In this document: piece after piece, positions 36,556 through 47,151 of the stretch
Layout: each line of letters opens with the position of its first letter
How positions within the stretch are numbered: position 1 is the stretch's first letter
Assembly (NCBI GenBank): GCA_963839095.1
Contig: CAWIUF010000066.1
Coordinates: 87,130 to 151,129, forward strand
Length of the DNA: 64,000 nt
From: Palsa-504 sp963839095
GTDB taxonomy: Bacteria; Actinomycetota; Actinomycetes; Streptosporangiales; Streptosporangiaceae
Direction of reading: 5' to 3'
Notes under the pieces: model-generated
Told to the model about the DNA's origin: nothing
The model's database searches: none
The model's input: only the letters and a program-made list of their open reading frames with translations
Program-made: the position numbers and the translations under genes

Positions 36556-37647
36556 TTACGCCGAACGATCCGGCTCCACCTGGATGTGCCCGGCCTCCCC
36601 CGTCGTGACCTCGCCGATGAGCGCGGCGGGCAGGCCCTGGGCCTGGAGCTCGCCTAGCAGCGCGGGCGCCTGGGCCGGCTTCGCCGCCAGGAGCAGGCCG
36701 CCGGAGGTCTGGGCGTCGTGCAGGAGGACGGCGACCTCGGCGGGGATGGCGGGGTGGAGGTGGGCGAAGGGGCGCATGCGTTCGGTGTTGGCGCGGGTGC
36801 CACCGGAGACGAAGCCCGCGGCGGCCAGTTCGGCGGCGCCGGGGAGCAGCGGGACCTGCGCCGCGTAGAGGCGGGCGGCGGCCTGGCTGGCGTTGAGCAT
36901 CCGGTGCAGGTGGCCGAGCAGCCCGAAGCCGGTCACGTCGGTGGCCGCTTGTACCCCGGCTTTCAGCGCGGCCTGGCTGGCGCCCGCGTTGAGCAGGGTC
37001 ATCGAGGCCACGGCGGCCTCGATCGCGGCGGCGCTGGCCCCGTCGCGCTTGAGCGCGGTGGCGACCACGCCGGTGCCGATCGCCTTGGTCAGGATGAGCT
37101 GGTCGCCGGGGGCGGCCCGGTCGATGGTCATCAGCTGAGCCGGGTCGGCCAGGCCGGTCACGGCCAGGCCGTACTTGGGCACCGGGTCGTCGATCGTGTG
37201 GCCGCCGGCCACGAAGCAGCCGGCCTGCGCCGCGATCTCGGCGCCGCCGCGCATCACCTGGGCGAGCAGGGCCAGGTCGAGCCCCTCGCCCGGCCAGGCG
37301 GCCAGGTTGACCGCGAACAGCGGGCGGCCGCCCATCGCGTACACGTCCGAGAGGGCGTTGGCGGCCGCGATCCGGCCCCAGTCCCCCGGGTCGTCCACGA
37401 TCGGGGTGAAGAAGTCGGTGGTCAGCACCAGGGCGCGCTCGTCGTCCAGCCGCAGCACGGCCGCGTCGTCGCCCTCGGCCGCGCCGATGAGCAGGTCGCC
37501 GGCGGCCGGGCCCATCGCGGGGGCGTCGCCCAGGGTGGCCATCAGCTGCTCCAGCTTGGCCAGCGGCAGCTTGCAGGCGCAGCCCGCGCCGGGCGACAGC
37601 GAGGTGAGCCGGGGAGCATGGGTCAGGTCAGCGGTCACGATCGCCAC
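36556..37647 (-). CDS. selD: Selenide, water dikinase
   Basis: About 363 residues, full length. Makes selenophosphate from selenide and ATP, the selenium donor for selenocysteine and selenouridine. LTSLSPGAGCACKLPLAKLE carries the catalytic Cys (not Sec) and Lys pair of the GxGCxCK loop; LVLTTDFFTPIVDDPGDWGR and ANALSDVYAMGGRPL bind ATP and metal; TDVTGFGLLGHLHRML is diagnostic. GTG 37647 is taken (GTG 37638 is also possible), just after the stop of the anti-sigma-like gene. No selA, selB, selC or selenoprotein gene is in the window, so the use of selenium in this organism must be sought elsewhere. Confidence 0.92.
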   Translation of the reverse strand: MAIVTADLTHAPRLTSLSPGAGCACKLPLAKLEQLMATLGDAPAMGPAAGDLLIGAAEGDDAAVLRLDDERALVLTTDFFTPIVDDPGDWGRIAAANALSDVYAMGGRPLFAVNLAAWPGEGLDLALLAQVMRGGAEIAAQAGCFVAGGHTIDDPVPKYGLAVTGLADPAQLMTIDRAAPGDQLILTKAIGTGVVATALKRDGASAAAIEAAVASMTLLNAGASQAALKAGVQAATDVTGFGLLGHLHRMLNASQAAARLYAAQVPLLPGAAELAAAGFVSGGTRANTERMRPFAHLHPAIPAEVAVLLHDAQTSGGLLLAAKPAQAPALLGELQAQGLPAALIGEVTTGEAGHIQVEPDRSA

Positions 37648-37670
37648 TGTAACCCTGGCCTCCTGCCCGG

Positions 37671-39029
37671 CTACCAGGCGGCGGTCATGATGTGCGGGCT
37701 CCACGGGATCGGGGTGAACCGGTTCGCGCGCAGGATCCCGACGTGCGTCCCGTAGCCCAGCCCGAAGTACTCGACGACCAGGGCGTGCCCGGTGGCGTTC
37801 GTGTACATCACCTGCTGGTACTGGCCGGCAGGCTTCAGGTTCCTGACCACGGCCGTCACCTTGCCGGTGGCCACCGAACCCTTTGCCAGCTGCCAGCGGA
37901 CGCTCTCGATGGCGCCGTCGGGCTTGTCCGTTTCCAGTTGCTCGAGGAACACGACCGTCCGGCCGTCAGGGGTGATGAGCACCCCGCGCCAGGTCGGCCC
38001 GGGCTGCCGGGTGGCTCCGCCGGGCCACTTCAGCACGATCTTGCTGTTGGCCAGCAGGTTCGAACCGGGGGCGTCTATATCGAGGAGCCGGACCGGGTCC
38101 GGTGTGTACGCATTCGCCCCGCGCCCGACCGGCCCGCTGATCGGCTTCGACGAGGCGGGGCCGACGAACGCGAGGTGCCGTCCGTCGGCCGTCCAGGACA
38201 GCGCGTCGACGTTCGTGCCGCCGAAGCCGAGGCCGCCGCTGCCGGGGCTGCACTGGCGGCAGAAGCTGAAGCTCCACGCCCGTCTGGCCCCGGTGGCGAG
38301 GTTGAACACGAGCAGTTCGCGGCTTTCGATATAGCCGACGTCCGCGGCCAGCGAGGTGCCGTCCGGCGACAGGGCCAGGTCTTTGACCTCGTTGTCGGCC
38401 GGAATGAAGCCGTCCGGCAGGGCCCGCAGCGACACCCGGCTGCCCGCGGGCGCGCCCGGCGCGATGTGCAGCAGGAAGAAGCGGGAATGGGGGTAGTACC
38501 GCTCGGGTCCCTGGCCCGGTTCCGGCGGGTTGTTCTTCTCCTCGGCGACCAGGACGAAGGTGCGGTCGTCGGCGGCGGCGGTCACCCCGGCGAAGACCGC
38601 GTACGGCTTCGGCACGGCGATCCGCGCCAGCACCGCCCCGGTCGCGGTCGTCCGGACCTCGGCCGCGGTGGCGTTGGAGGCGTACGTGGCGGGAGAGTTC
38701 CCCCTGACGGTCAGCGCGACGTAGTACGGCGGGACGCCGCTGTAGTCGGCGGCCGGGGTGCTGGCCCGCGGATGCGGCAGCTGCCCGGTCACCGCGAGGG
38801 CCCCGGCCACCACGGCGAGGACCACGGCCGCGGCGGCCAGCGGGGCGGCCCAGGCAGCCCAGTGCCGGCGCGCACGGTCCCGGCCCGTGTGATCGAGGCC
38901 GGTGTGATCCCCGTCCGCGTAGTCCTGGTTCGCGTGATTCCGGCTCAGGTCGAGCGGCGGCGGGTCGCCGGGGATGTCGCCGGCCGTCTCGCGGAACGCG
39001 GCGCGGAGCTTGTCCTCGAGCGTCATCAC
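37671..39029 (-). CDS. Membrane-anchored beta-propeller protein, probable anti-sigma partner
   Basis: 452 residues. A short cytoplasmic part (1-60, with a DHTGLDHTGRD repeat) contacts one membrane helix (WAAPLAAAAVVLAVVAGALAV). The rest is an extracytoplasmic WD/TolB-like propeller (DLALSPDGTSLAADVGYI, ALSWTADGRHLAFVGPA, GVLITPDGRTVVFLEQL). Its start overlaps the stop of the ECF sigma gene (TGATG). Sigma factors of the SigE-like family are commonly coexpressed with such single-pass proteins, so an anti-sigma or sensor role is inferred. The N-terminal MMTLEDKLRAAFRETA is a typical beginning for this group. No zinc-binding HxxxCxxC is seen. Confidence 0.75.
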   Translation of the reverse strand: MMTLEDKLRAAFRETAGDIPGDPPPLDLSRNHANQDYADGDHTGLDHTGRDRARRHWAAWAAPLAAAAVVLAVVAGALAVTGQLPHPRASTPAADYSGVPPYYVALTVRGNSPATYASNATAAEVRTTATGAVLARIAVPKPYAVFAGVTAAADDRTFVLVAEEKNNPPEPGQGPERYYPHSRFFLLHIAPGAPAGSRVSLRALPDGFIPADNEVKDLALSPDGTSLAADVGYIESRELLVFNLATGARRAWSFSFCRQCSPGSGGLGFGGTNVDALSWTADGRHLAFVGPASSKPISGPVGRGANAYTPDPVRLLDIDAPGSNLLANSKIVLKWPGGATRQPGPTWRGVLITPDGRTVVFLEQLETDKPDGAIESVRWQLAKGSVATGKVTAVVRNLKPAGQYQQVMYTNATGHALVVEYFGLGYGTHVGILRANRFTPIPWSPHIMTAAW

Positions 39030-39589
39030 GCCTCCTTCAGGGACTGGCCGAGGGCCCGGAGGGCGCGGTGCGTGGCGGACCTGACCGAGCCCGGCCGCAG
39101 GCCCATGATCCGGGCGATCTCCCGCTCCGGCAGGTCGAGGTAGAAGCGGAGCACCAGCGCCTCGCGCTGGCGGTCGGGCAGCGCCCGCACCGCCGCCATG
39201 ACTTCCTCGCGTTCCTCGCGGCTGAGCACCGCGGCCTCGGCCGAGACCTCCGGGGGCTGGTGCGGGACGGCCAGCTTGCGCCCGGCGGCGCGGCGGCGCA
39301 GCGCCGAGCGGGAGCCGTTCAGCACCGCCGTCCGTACGTAGCCGAGGGCGCGGGCCGGGTCGGCTAGCCGGTCCCAGTGCCGGTACAGGCCGCAGAAGGC
39401 GTCCTGGACCGCGTCCTCGGCGGCCGGCCGGTCCCCCAGCATCAGGTAAGCCAGCCGGATCAGGCTCACCGCGTGGTCCTGATACAGCGCCGCTACCGCG
39501 GCGGCCGCGTGGTCGCCGGTGCGCGTCGCGGGCCAGCCCGTATCGGTCCAGCGCAGTGCGGCCGCGCCGCCCGGGTCGTCAGGCTCCAT
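39026..39589 (-). CDS. ECF RNA polymerase sigma factor (SigE-like family)
   Basis: About 188 residues from ATG 39589 (MEPDDPGG). Region 2: AALYQDHAVSLIRLAYLMLG and RPAAEDAVQDAFCGLYRHWD. Region 4: VRALPDRQREALVLRFYLDL and EREIARIMGLRPGSVRSATH. Short linker between, as in SigE-type ECFs. Directs transcription of an envelope or stress regulon that cannot be deduced. Cotranscribed and overlapping with the propeller membrane protein. Divergent from the alpha-galactosidase gene with only about 60 nt between, so the two promoters are close. Confidence 0.92.
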   Translation of the reverse strand: MEPDDPGGAAALRWTDTGWPATRTGDHAAAAVAALYQDHAVSLIRLAYLMLGDRPAAEDAVQDAFCGLYRHWDRLADPARALGYVRTAVLNGSRSALRRRAAGRKLAVPHQPPEVSAEAAVLSREEREEVMAAVRALPDRQREALVLRFYLDLPEREIARIMGLRPGSVRSATHRALRALGQSLKEA

Positions 39590-39651
39590 GTACTTAAGAC
39601 GTGCACGGGCCCTCGTTGCTGCTTCGGCGGAGGCGGAAGATAATCGGCCGG

Positions 39652-41801
39652 GTGACGACACCGCCCAGCGGACCGGCCCCCTTCCTGATCGCGGACCCGG
39701 ACGGGACCGGAACCGCCCTGGTGGTGATGCCGCGAGCGGAGGCGCTGCCCGCGGTGTGGGCGGGGCCCGCGGTGCCGGACCTCGACCCGGCCGCGGTGGC
39801 CGCCGCGGTCGGTCCGGAGCGGTGCTGCCCGCTGCTGCCCGAGCACGGGACCGGGTGGTTCGGCCGGCCGGGGCTTTCCGGGTACCGGGTGGACACCGCG
39901 GGCGGCGCGGTGGTCACCGGGCGGGACTGGTCGCCGCTGTTCCGGCCGCTGCGTATCCCATTCTCATGATGGGTCGACCGGCGCGGATCGAGGCCGCCGA
40001 CGACCACCGCGGGCCTGCGGCTGGTCACCGAGATCGAGGCCGTCGCGGGCGGCGCCATCCGGGCCCGGCACACGCTGACCAACGCGGGGCGGCTGCCGTA
40101 CGCGGTCGCGGCCCTGGACGTGGTCTTCCCGCTGCCCGCCGGGGCGGCCGAGATCCTCGACTTCAGCGGACGGTGGGGGAACGAGCGGACCCCGCAGCGG
40201 CACCAGGTCACCGACGGCCTGTGGCTGCGGGAGGGTCGCCGCGGCCACACCGGGCACGACGCGGCCACGCTGGTGATCGCCGGGACACCCGGGTTCTCGT
40301 TCGGCCACGGCGAGGTCTGCGGCGTGCACGTGGCGTGGAGCGGCAACACCGTGCACTTTGTGGAGCGGATGGCGTCCCGGACCGCCACCATCGGCGGCGG
40401 CGAGCTGCTGCTGCCCGGCGAGATCTGCCTGGCCGGGGGCGAGTCCTACACCACGCCGTGGGTCTACCTGGCCGCCGGGCGCCGGGCTCGACGAGCTGGC
40501 CGACCGGTTCCACGGCTACCTGCGCTCGCGGCCCGCGCACCCGCGCACGCCCCGGCCGGTCAACCTGAACGTGTGGGAGGCCGTCTACTTCGACCACGAC
40601 CTGGGCCGGCTGACCGCGCTGGCCGACCTGGCGGCCGAGACCGGGGTGGAGCGGTACGTGCTGGACGACGGCTGGTTCGCCGGGCGCCGCGACGACGACG
40701 CCGGGCTCGGCGACTGGCGGGTGGACGAGCAGGTCTGGCCGGGCGGGCTGCACCGGCTGGTGGACCACGTGCGGGCGCGGGGGATGGAGTTCGGCCTGTG
40801 GTTCGAGCCGGAGATGGTCAACCCGGACTCCGAGCTGTACCGCGCGCACCCGGACTGGATCCTGTCGGCCGGGGACCGGCGGCCGCCGCTGGCCCGCAAC
40901 CAGCTCGTCCTGGACCTGACCCGGCCGGAGGCGTTCGCCCACGTACTGGAGCAGATCAGCGCGGTGCTGTCCGAGTACGACATCTCCTACGTCAAGTGGG
41001 ACTGCAACCGGGACATCATCGACGCCGGCAGCGGCCTGCGCGCGGGCGCGCCCGCCGGGCACGCCCAGGCCCAGGCGGTCTACGACCTGCTGGACGAGCT
41101 GCGCAGGCCGGCACCCGGGGGTCGAGTGGGAGTCCTGCGCGAGCGGCGGCGGCCGGGTCGACCTGGGCATCGGTGAGCGGGTACAGCGGATCTGGACCTC
41201 CGACATGACCGACGCGCTGGCCCGGCAGGTCATCCAGCGCTGGACCGGGCAGCTGGTGCCGCCGGAGTACCTGGGCGCGCACGTGGCCGCGCCGTTCTCG
41301 CACCAGACCGGGCGCTTCATGCCGCTGTCGCTGCGCGGCGCGACCGCCCTGTTCGGGCACTTCGGCGTGGAGTGGGACATCACCGGGGCCTCGCCCGAGG
41401 AGCTGGCCGAGCTGACCGCGTGGATCGCGCTGTACAAGCGGCACCGCGGGCTCATCCACTCCGGCCGGGTGCGCCGGGCCGAGACCCCGGACGACACCGC
41501 CTGGCTGCACGGCGTGGTGGCGGCGGACGGCTCGGCCGCGCTGATGAGCTACGTCCAGCTCGAGCCGCCGCCGCACGACCGCCCGGTCGCGCTGCGCCCG
41601 CCCGGGCTCGACCCGGGGCGGCGGTACCTGATCACCGATGTGACCCCGGGCGAGCGGACGGCCCGCTGGCCGGGCCGCGACGGCGGGTCCATGCCAGCCG
41701 GGCTCGAGGTGCCCGGCGCGGTGCTGGCCGGCGTCGGCGTGGACCTGCCGGTCCTGCGGCCGCTGACCGCCGCCGTCCTGTTTACCTCGGAGACGCTGTA
41801 G
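39652..41801 (+). CDS. Alpha-galactosidase, GH36 family, several frame breaks
   Basis: About 716 residues when bridged at roughly 39960, 40005, 40480 and 41110. N-terminal beta-supersandwich: EHGTGWFGRPGLSGYR, TTAGLRLVTEIEAVAGG, LDFSGRWGNERTPQ. Catalytic barrel: VLDDGWFAGRRDDDAG, FGLWFEPEMVNPDS, nucleophile Asp in YVKWDCNRD and acid/base Asp in WTSDMTDALARQ. Hydrolyses terminal alpha-galactosides such as melibiose and raffinose; with no signal peptide it is cytoplasmic. Likely GTG start at 39652. All the family motifs survive, so most breaks are probably sequence errors, though four in one gene is the highest count here outside the pseudogene patch. Confidence 0.82.
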
Positions 41802-41802
41802 C

Positions 41803-43188
41803 TCAGGCGGGTTCCGCGGTCAGGTCGCGGCGGGGATGGCCGGGCAGCCACTCCACCATGACGACGGTGGCGTCGTCGCGCAGCTCCCCGGACTGGTGCG
41901 CATTGATCTCGTGGTTGAGCAGGCGCATGATCTCCGGCGCGGGGGTGCCCGCGACGGTGTGCTCGATGACGAACTGGCCGAGCCGCTCCACGCCGAACGG
42001 GGTGCCGCCGGTGGTGTGGCCCTCGGTCACGCCGTCGGTGTAGAACAGCACCCGGTCGCCGGGCTCGAGCTGCTCGGTGTGCACGGTGGTCTCGATACCC
42101 GTGTCGTCATGGCTGGCACGGCCGCAGTCGGCGTCGTAACGGTCGGTGCTGCCGTCGCCGGTGGCGGGATCGTCGATGACGGACAGGCCTAGCGGCAGCT
42201 GGGGCGGCCGGGTGAGCTCGGTGATCGTCCGGTTGCCGCGGATCAGCAGCGGCGCCGGGTGGCCGCGGGATATCCAGCTCAGCTGGCCGGTGCTGGTGTC
42301 CAGGTCGGCCAGCAGCGCGGTGACGAACCGGTACTCGCCGAACTGCCGGACGATGGCCTCGTCGGCGCGGGCCACCATCCGGGCCAGCGAGTCCGAGCCC
42401 TCCGAGCGGCGGGTGCTCCGGCACGAGGCCATGCAGACGCTGGTCAGCAGGCCGGCGGCCAGGTTGTGGCCGAGGGCGTCGAAGATCGACACGTGCAGCC
42501 GGTCGCCGAGCATGGAGTAGTCGAAGCCGTCGCCGCCGGCCTCGTAGGCGGGCTCAAGGAACGCGGACAGCAGGACGCGCTCGGTCGCGAACGCCCGCGG
42601 CGGCAGCAGCGCCCAGATCATCTCGGCCTGCAGCGACATCTTCTTGCTGCGCTGGGCCCGCGCGTAGGTGTCGCTGTAGCGGGCCTTGGCCGTGATCATC
42701 AGCCCGGTCAGCGACGCGAGCGCACGGCAGCGGGCCAGGGTGTCCTCGCTGGCGTCGGCGGCGGTCAGGCCCATCACGCCCAGCAGGTCGGCGCCGTCGG
42801 CCAGCGGCACCCAGATCCGGCGGCCGCGGACCTGCCCGTCGTGGCTGGCCTGCCCGTCGTGGCCGTCCTGCTCGTCCTGGACGACCGGGTCGTGCTGGAT
42901 CGCCACGGTCCGGTAGGCGAGCCCGGCGGTGGTGGTCTCGATCGGCAGCGGATCCGCGGCGGACTGGCCCTGGTCGGCCTGGTCCTGGTTGTCAGGGAGC
43001 GGCATCAGGTGCTGCTGCTGCATGTCGGCCAGGAACACGCACGGCTCGGACAGGCCCAGCGGCTCGGCCGCCGCCGCCAGGCCGGCGATCACGTCGTCGG
43101 GCCTGATCAGGTGCGACTGGCTCAGCAGCCAGGTGATAGGAGGCCCGGCCGCCTTGTCCGCCTGGGATTCCCCGCGGCGCGAGCACAA
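41803..43188 (-). CDS. GAF-SpoIIE (PP2C) serine phosphatase
   Basis: 461 residues in one frame. The N-terminal GAF domain (15-170; TWLLSQSHLIRPDDVIAG, IWVPLADGADLLGVMGL) contains a DEQDGHDGQASHDGQ repeat insertion. The SpoIIE phosphatase domain (215-450) has FLEPAYEAGGDGFDYSML, SIFDALGHNLAAGL, RVLFYTDGVTEG and GELRDDATVVMVEW, giving the metal-binding Asp residues. Such enzymes dephosphorylate STAS antagonists in partner-switching pathways; the STAS protein at 13147 lacks the phosphoserine, so it is not an obvious substrate. Ends one base from the alpha-galactosidase stop, tail to tail. A truncated relative lies immediately upstream. Confidence 0.9.
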   Translation of the reverse strand: MCSRRGESQADKAAGPPITWLLSQSHLIRPDDVIAGLAAAAEPLGLSEPCVFLADMQQQHLMPLPDNQDQADQGQSAADPLPIETTTAGLAYRTVAIQHDPVVQDEQDGHDGQASHDGQVRGRRIWVPLADGADLLGVMGLTAADASEDTLARCRALASLTGLMITAKARYSDTYARAQRSKKMSLQAEMIWALLPPRAFATERVLLSAFLEPAYEAGGDGFDYSMLGDRLHVSIFDALGHNLAAGLLTSVCMASCRSTRRSEGSDSLARMVARADEAIVRQFGEYRFVTALLADLDTSTGQLSWISRGHPAPLLIRGNRTITELTRPPQLPLGLSVIDDPATGDGSTDRYDADCGRASHDDTGIETTVHTEQLEPGDRVLFYTDGVTEGHTTGGTPFGVERLGQFVIEHTVAGTPAPEIMRLLNHEINAHQSGELRDDATVVMVEWLPGHPRRDLTAEPA

Positions 43189-43200
43189 CGCCGGCCGGTG

Positions 43201-43790
43201 TCATTCCCGTCGGCACGTCACGATGCTGGCGTGTCGGGCCATGACGGCGGCCAGCGAGCCGCCCGCCCGGCGGGTGCTGCGGCACGCGGCCAGGCCGACG
43301 CTGGCCAGCAGGCCCGAGGCCAGGTCGTGACCGAGCGCGTCGAAGACGGACACGTGCAGGTGGTCACCCAGCAGCGAGTAGTCGAAGGCGTCACCGCCGA
43401 CCTCGTAGGCGGGTTCCAGCGACGCGGCGACCAGGACCTGGCCGGTCGCGAACGTCCGCTGCGGCAAAAAGGCCCAGACCATCTCGGCCTGCAGGGCCAT
43501 CTCCTGGGAGCGCTGCAGGATACGCGTAGGTGTCGCTGATGTGGTTCTTGGCCGCGATCAGCAACCCGGCCAGCGACGCCAGCGTCCGGTAGCTGTCCAT
43601 CATGGCCGCGCTGGCGTCGGCGACGCTGAGGCCGAGCACGCCCAGCCGCTCGGTCCCGTCCACCAGCGGGACCCACAGCTGGTGACCGGTACCCGGCCCG
43701 GCTGGACTGGATGGTGACCGTCTGGTAGGCATGCCGCGCCGCCAGCACGTGCCCAGGAACCGGCCCCGGAAACGTGTCCGGCCTGCGCCG
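43201..43790 (-). pseudogene. Truncated paralogue of the GAF-SpoIIE phosphatase
   Basis: Pieces in two or three frames match the intact phosphatase next door: HAYQTVTIQSS, QLWVPLVDGTERLGVLGLSV, then LQAEMVWAFLPQRTFATGQV, SLEPAYEVGGDAFDYSLLGD, DALGHDLASGLLASVGLAAC. The GAF start is missing upstream and the whole catalytic C-terminal third is missing downstream, where the frame ends MARHASIVTCRRE. It is a tandem duplicate trimmed at both ends. Confidence 0.75.
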
Positions 43791-43794
43791 GAGG

Positions 43795-44345
43795 CTCAGG
43801 GACCGACCCCGCCCTGGGAATCGCGTAAGCGGGATCGCTGACGTCGGCTCAGCGTAGCTCTCGTCGACGAGCGTCCCCTTCCACTCCCGCGAGGATTGCA
43901 GCGCGAGCTCCTCGGTCTCGGCGGCGGCCGGCGAGGCCCTGGAGGATGATCTCGCCGGGCTCGCGGCCCGGCTTCCCCGGCCGCCTTCCGGTAGGCGGTG
44001 ATGACCTTCGGCGCCTTGACCGGGTGGGCCAGGGTCCACACCCCGTCCGCCAGCCGCCCGGCGATCGCGGCCGCCTTCGGGCCGAACGCCGACATGTACA
44101 CCGGTATCCGGCGCGGCGGGCAGGTCGTACAGCCGGGCCTCGCGGGCCCGGAAGTACCGTACCGTCGTAGCTGACGGTCTCGCCGTGCAGCACTCCGGGT
44201 GATGATCGTCAGCGCTTCCTCAGTCCGGGCCACTGCGCCGGCGGGCGACGGCCAGTCCAGCCCGGCCGGGAACCTCGTTCATCGCCTCGCCCGAGCCCAC
44301 CGCCAGAAAGGCGCGGCCCGGGTTCAATCAGCTCCAGGGTGGAAA
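43795..44345 (-). pseudogene. Remnant of an F420-dependent LLM-class oxidoreductase
   Basis: Fragments in at least three frames read, in order, LELIEPGRAF, AVGSGEAMNEVPAGLDWPSP, ARTEEALTIITR, HGETVSYDG, RIPVYMSAFGPKAAAIAGRL, GVWTLAHPVKAPKVITAYRK, EPGEIILQGLAG and LALQSSREWKGTLVDESYAE. This is the middle of a F420-dependent glucose-6-phosphate-dehydrogenase-like enzyme. Both ends are missing and frame breaks come every 100 bases or so, so this is true decay. One open frame joins it directly to the phosphatase fragment. Confidence 0.75.
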
Positions 44346-44413
44346 CGTCCCGGCCTGGCCGAGGCTCAAGACCGACCCCAGGCATTGCGTAAAGATTTGG
44401 TAAAGTTCGGTCG

Positions 44414-45846
<1,433 letters not shown>

Positions 45847-45906
45847 GGGAAAGGCCGGGTCGTTCGGTCGTCTTGGTTGTGTTCGTGATTGCCGAGGCGA
45901 AAAGCC

Positions 45907-45960
45907 GGATCGTTCGGCAGTTTCGGCCGCCTGGTAACGGCCGAAACTGACGAACGATCC
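45907..45960. terminator. 23-bp near-perfect hairpin, bidirectional terminator
   Basis: Arms 45907-45929 and 45938-45960 match at 22 of 23 positions around an 8-nt loop; the core is cagtttcggccg/cggccgaaactg. It lies between the convergent otsA and HtrA genes. Part of the arm (cgttcgg) is repeated once more at about 45861. Confidence 0.85.
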
Positions 45961-45966
45961 TGGCGG

Positions 45967-47050
45967 TCAGCTGCCGGGCAGCTCGCCGAGGGTGACGCTG
46001 GACGGTCCGCTCCTCGCCGTCGCGGCTGACGGTCACGGTGACCTTGTCGCCGGGCTGGCCGCGGCCAGGGCCTGGGAGAGCGCGGTGGTGTCGGGGGTCT
46101 GCTGTTCTCCGGCCGCGGTGATCACGTCGCCGGCCCGCAGGCCGGCCCGGCCGGCCGCGCCGCCCTCGGTGACCGTCACCACGCCGACCCCGCCCGGCGA
46201 GCCGTCCGCGCCGAGGACGGTCGAGACCTCGGCGCCGATCGCGGCCCGGTGCGAGTTGGTGACGTGGCCGGTCTCGATGAGCTGGGTGGCGATGTCACGG
46301 GCCAGGTTGGACGGGATCGCGAAGCCGATCCCCTGGGCCTGGCCGCCGCCCTGCGCGCTGCCCGCGGCCAGCGTCGGGATGCCGATGACCTGACCCGCGG
46401 TGCTGACCAGGGCGCCGCCGCTGTTACCGGGATTGATCGGCGCGCTGGTCTGGATCGCGCCGGGCAGCGTGGCCGCGGCCGCGCCGTCACTGGCCGGCTC
46501 GGTGACGGCCCGGTCGGTGGCGGAGACGATGCCCTGGGTGACGCTGCCGGACAGGCCGAGCGGGTTGCCGATGGCCAGCACCACGTCGCCGGCCTGGGCC
46601 TGGTCCGAGTTACCGAACGTGGCGGGCTTCAGCCCGCTGGTGTTGGCGACGCGGATCACCGCGAGGTCGTCGGCCGGGTAGGTGCCGACCAGGGTGGCGG
46701 ACCGCGGTGACGTGTTGCCGGCCAGCTGGACCTGGAAGTCCTTGGCGTCGCCGGCCACGTGGGCGTTGGTGACGATGTTGCCCTTGGTGTCGAGCACCAC
46801 GCCGGAGCCGAGCCCGTTAGCCGTCCGGATCAGCACCACCGAGGGCAGCACCTTCTTGACGACGCCCGCGTAGCTGGCCGGGCTCGGGTAAGTGCCTCCG
46901 GGGGTGGCGGCCGGTGTCGTCCTGGCGGCCGTGGCGGCCGGTGGTGGCGGGCTCGGCGATGGCCGTGCCGACCGCGACGCCGCTGCCCCCGATGACCAGC
47001 GCCGCCACGGTGGCCATGCTCGCGCGGCGCACCCGCTGTGTCGTCCTCAT
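45967..47050 (-). CDS. HtrA/PepD-type secreted serine protease with PDZ domain, frame breaks
   Basis: About 360 residues. Signal/anchor MRTTQRVRRASMATVAALVI, then, after a break near 46920, VKKVLPSVVLIRTANGLGSG. Catalytic triad: His in IVTNAHVAGD, Asp in YPADDLAVIRV, Ser in INPGNSGGALVS. PDZ domain from GVVTVTEGGAAGRAGLRAGD; the end needs two more breaks (46040 and 46000) to read GDKVTVTVSRDGEERT and SVTLGELPGS. Degrades or refolds damaged exported proteins. It is the third gene after a response regulator and sensor kinase on the same strand, the order of mprA-mprB-pepD in mycobacteria, so it is probably both target and modulator of that system. Confidence 0.85.
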
Positions 47051-47151
47051 GACTTGTGTCCTCCTCCATCTGTCGTGACCATCCCAGGGTGGCCGGGCGC
47101 TGCGCAGGCGCGGTGTGACGGCGATGGGGGCGGTGTGGAGGAAGGCCGAGG

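Noticed and set aside
36556..37647. Selenocysteine in SelD
   Set aside because: The catalytic position is an ordinary Cys codon; no in-frame TGA is present.
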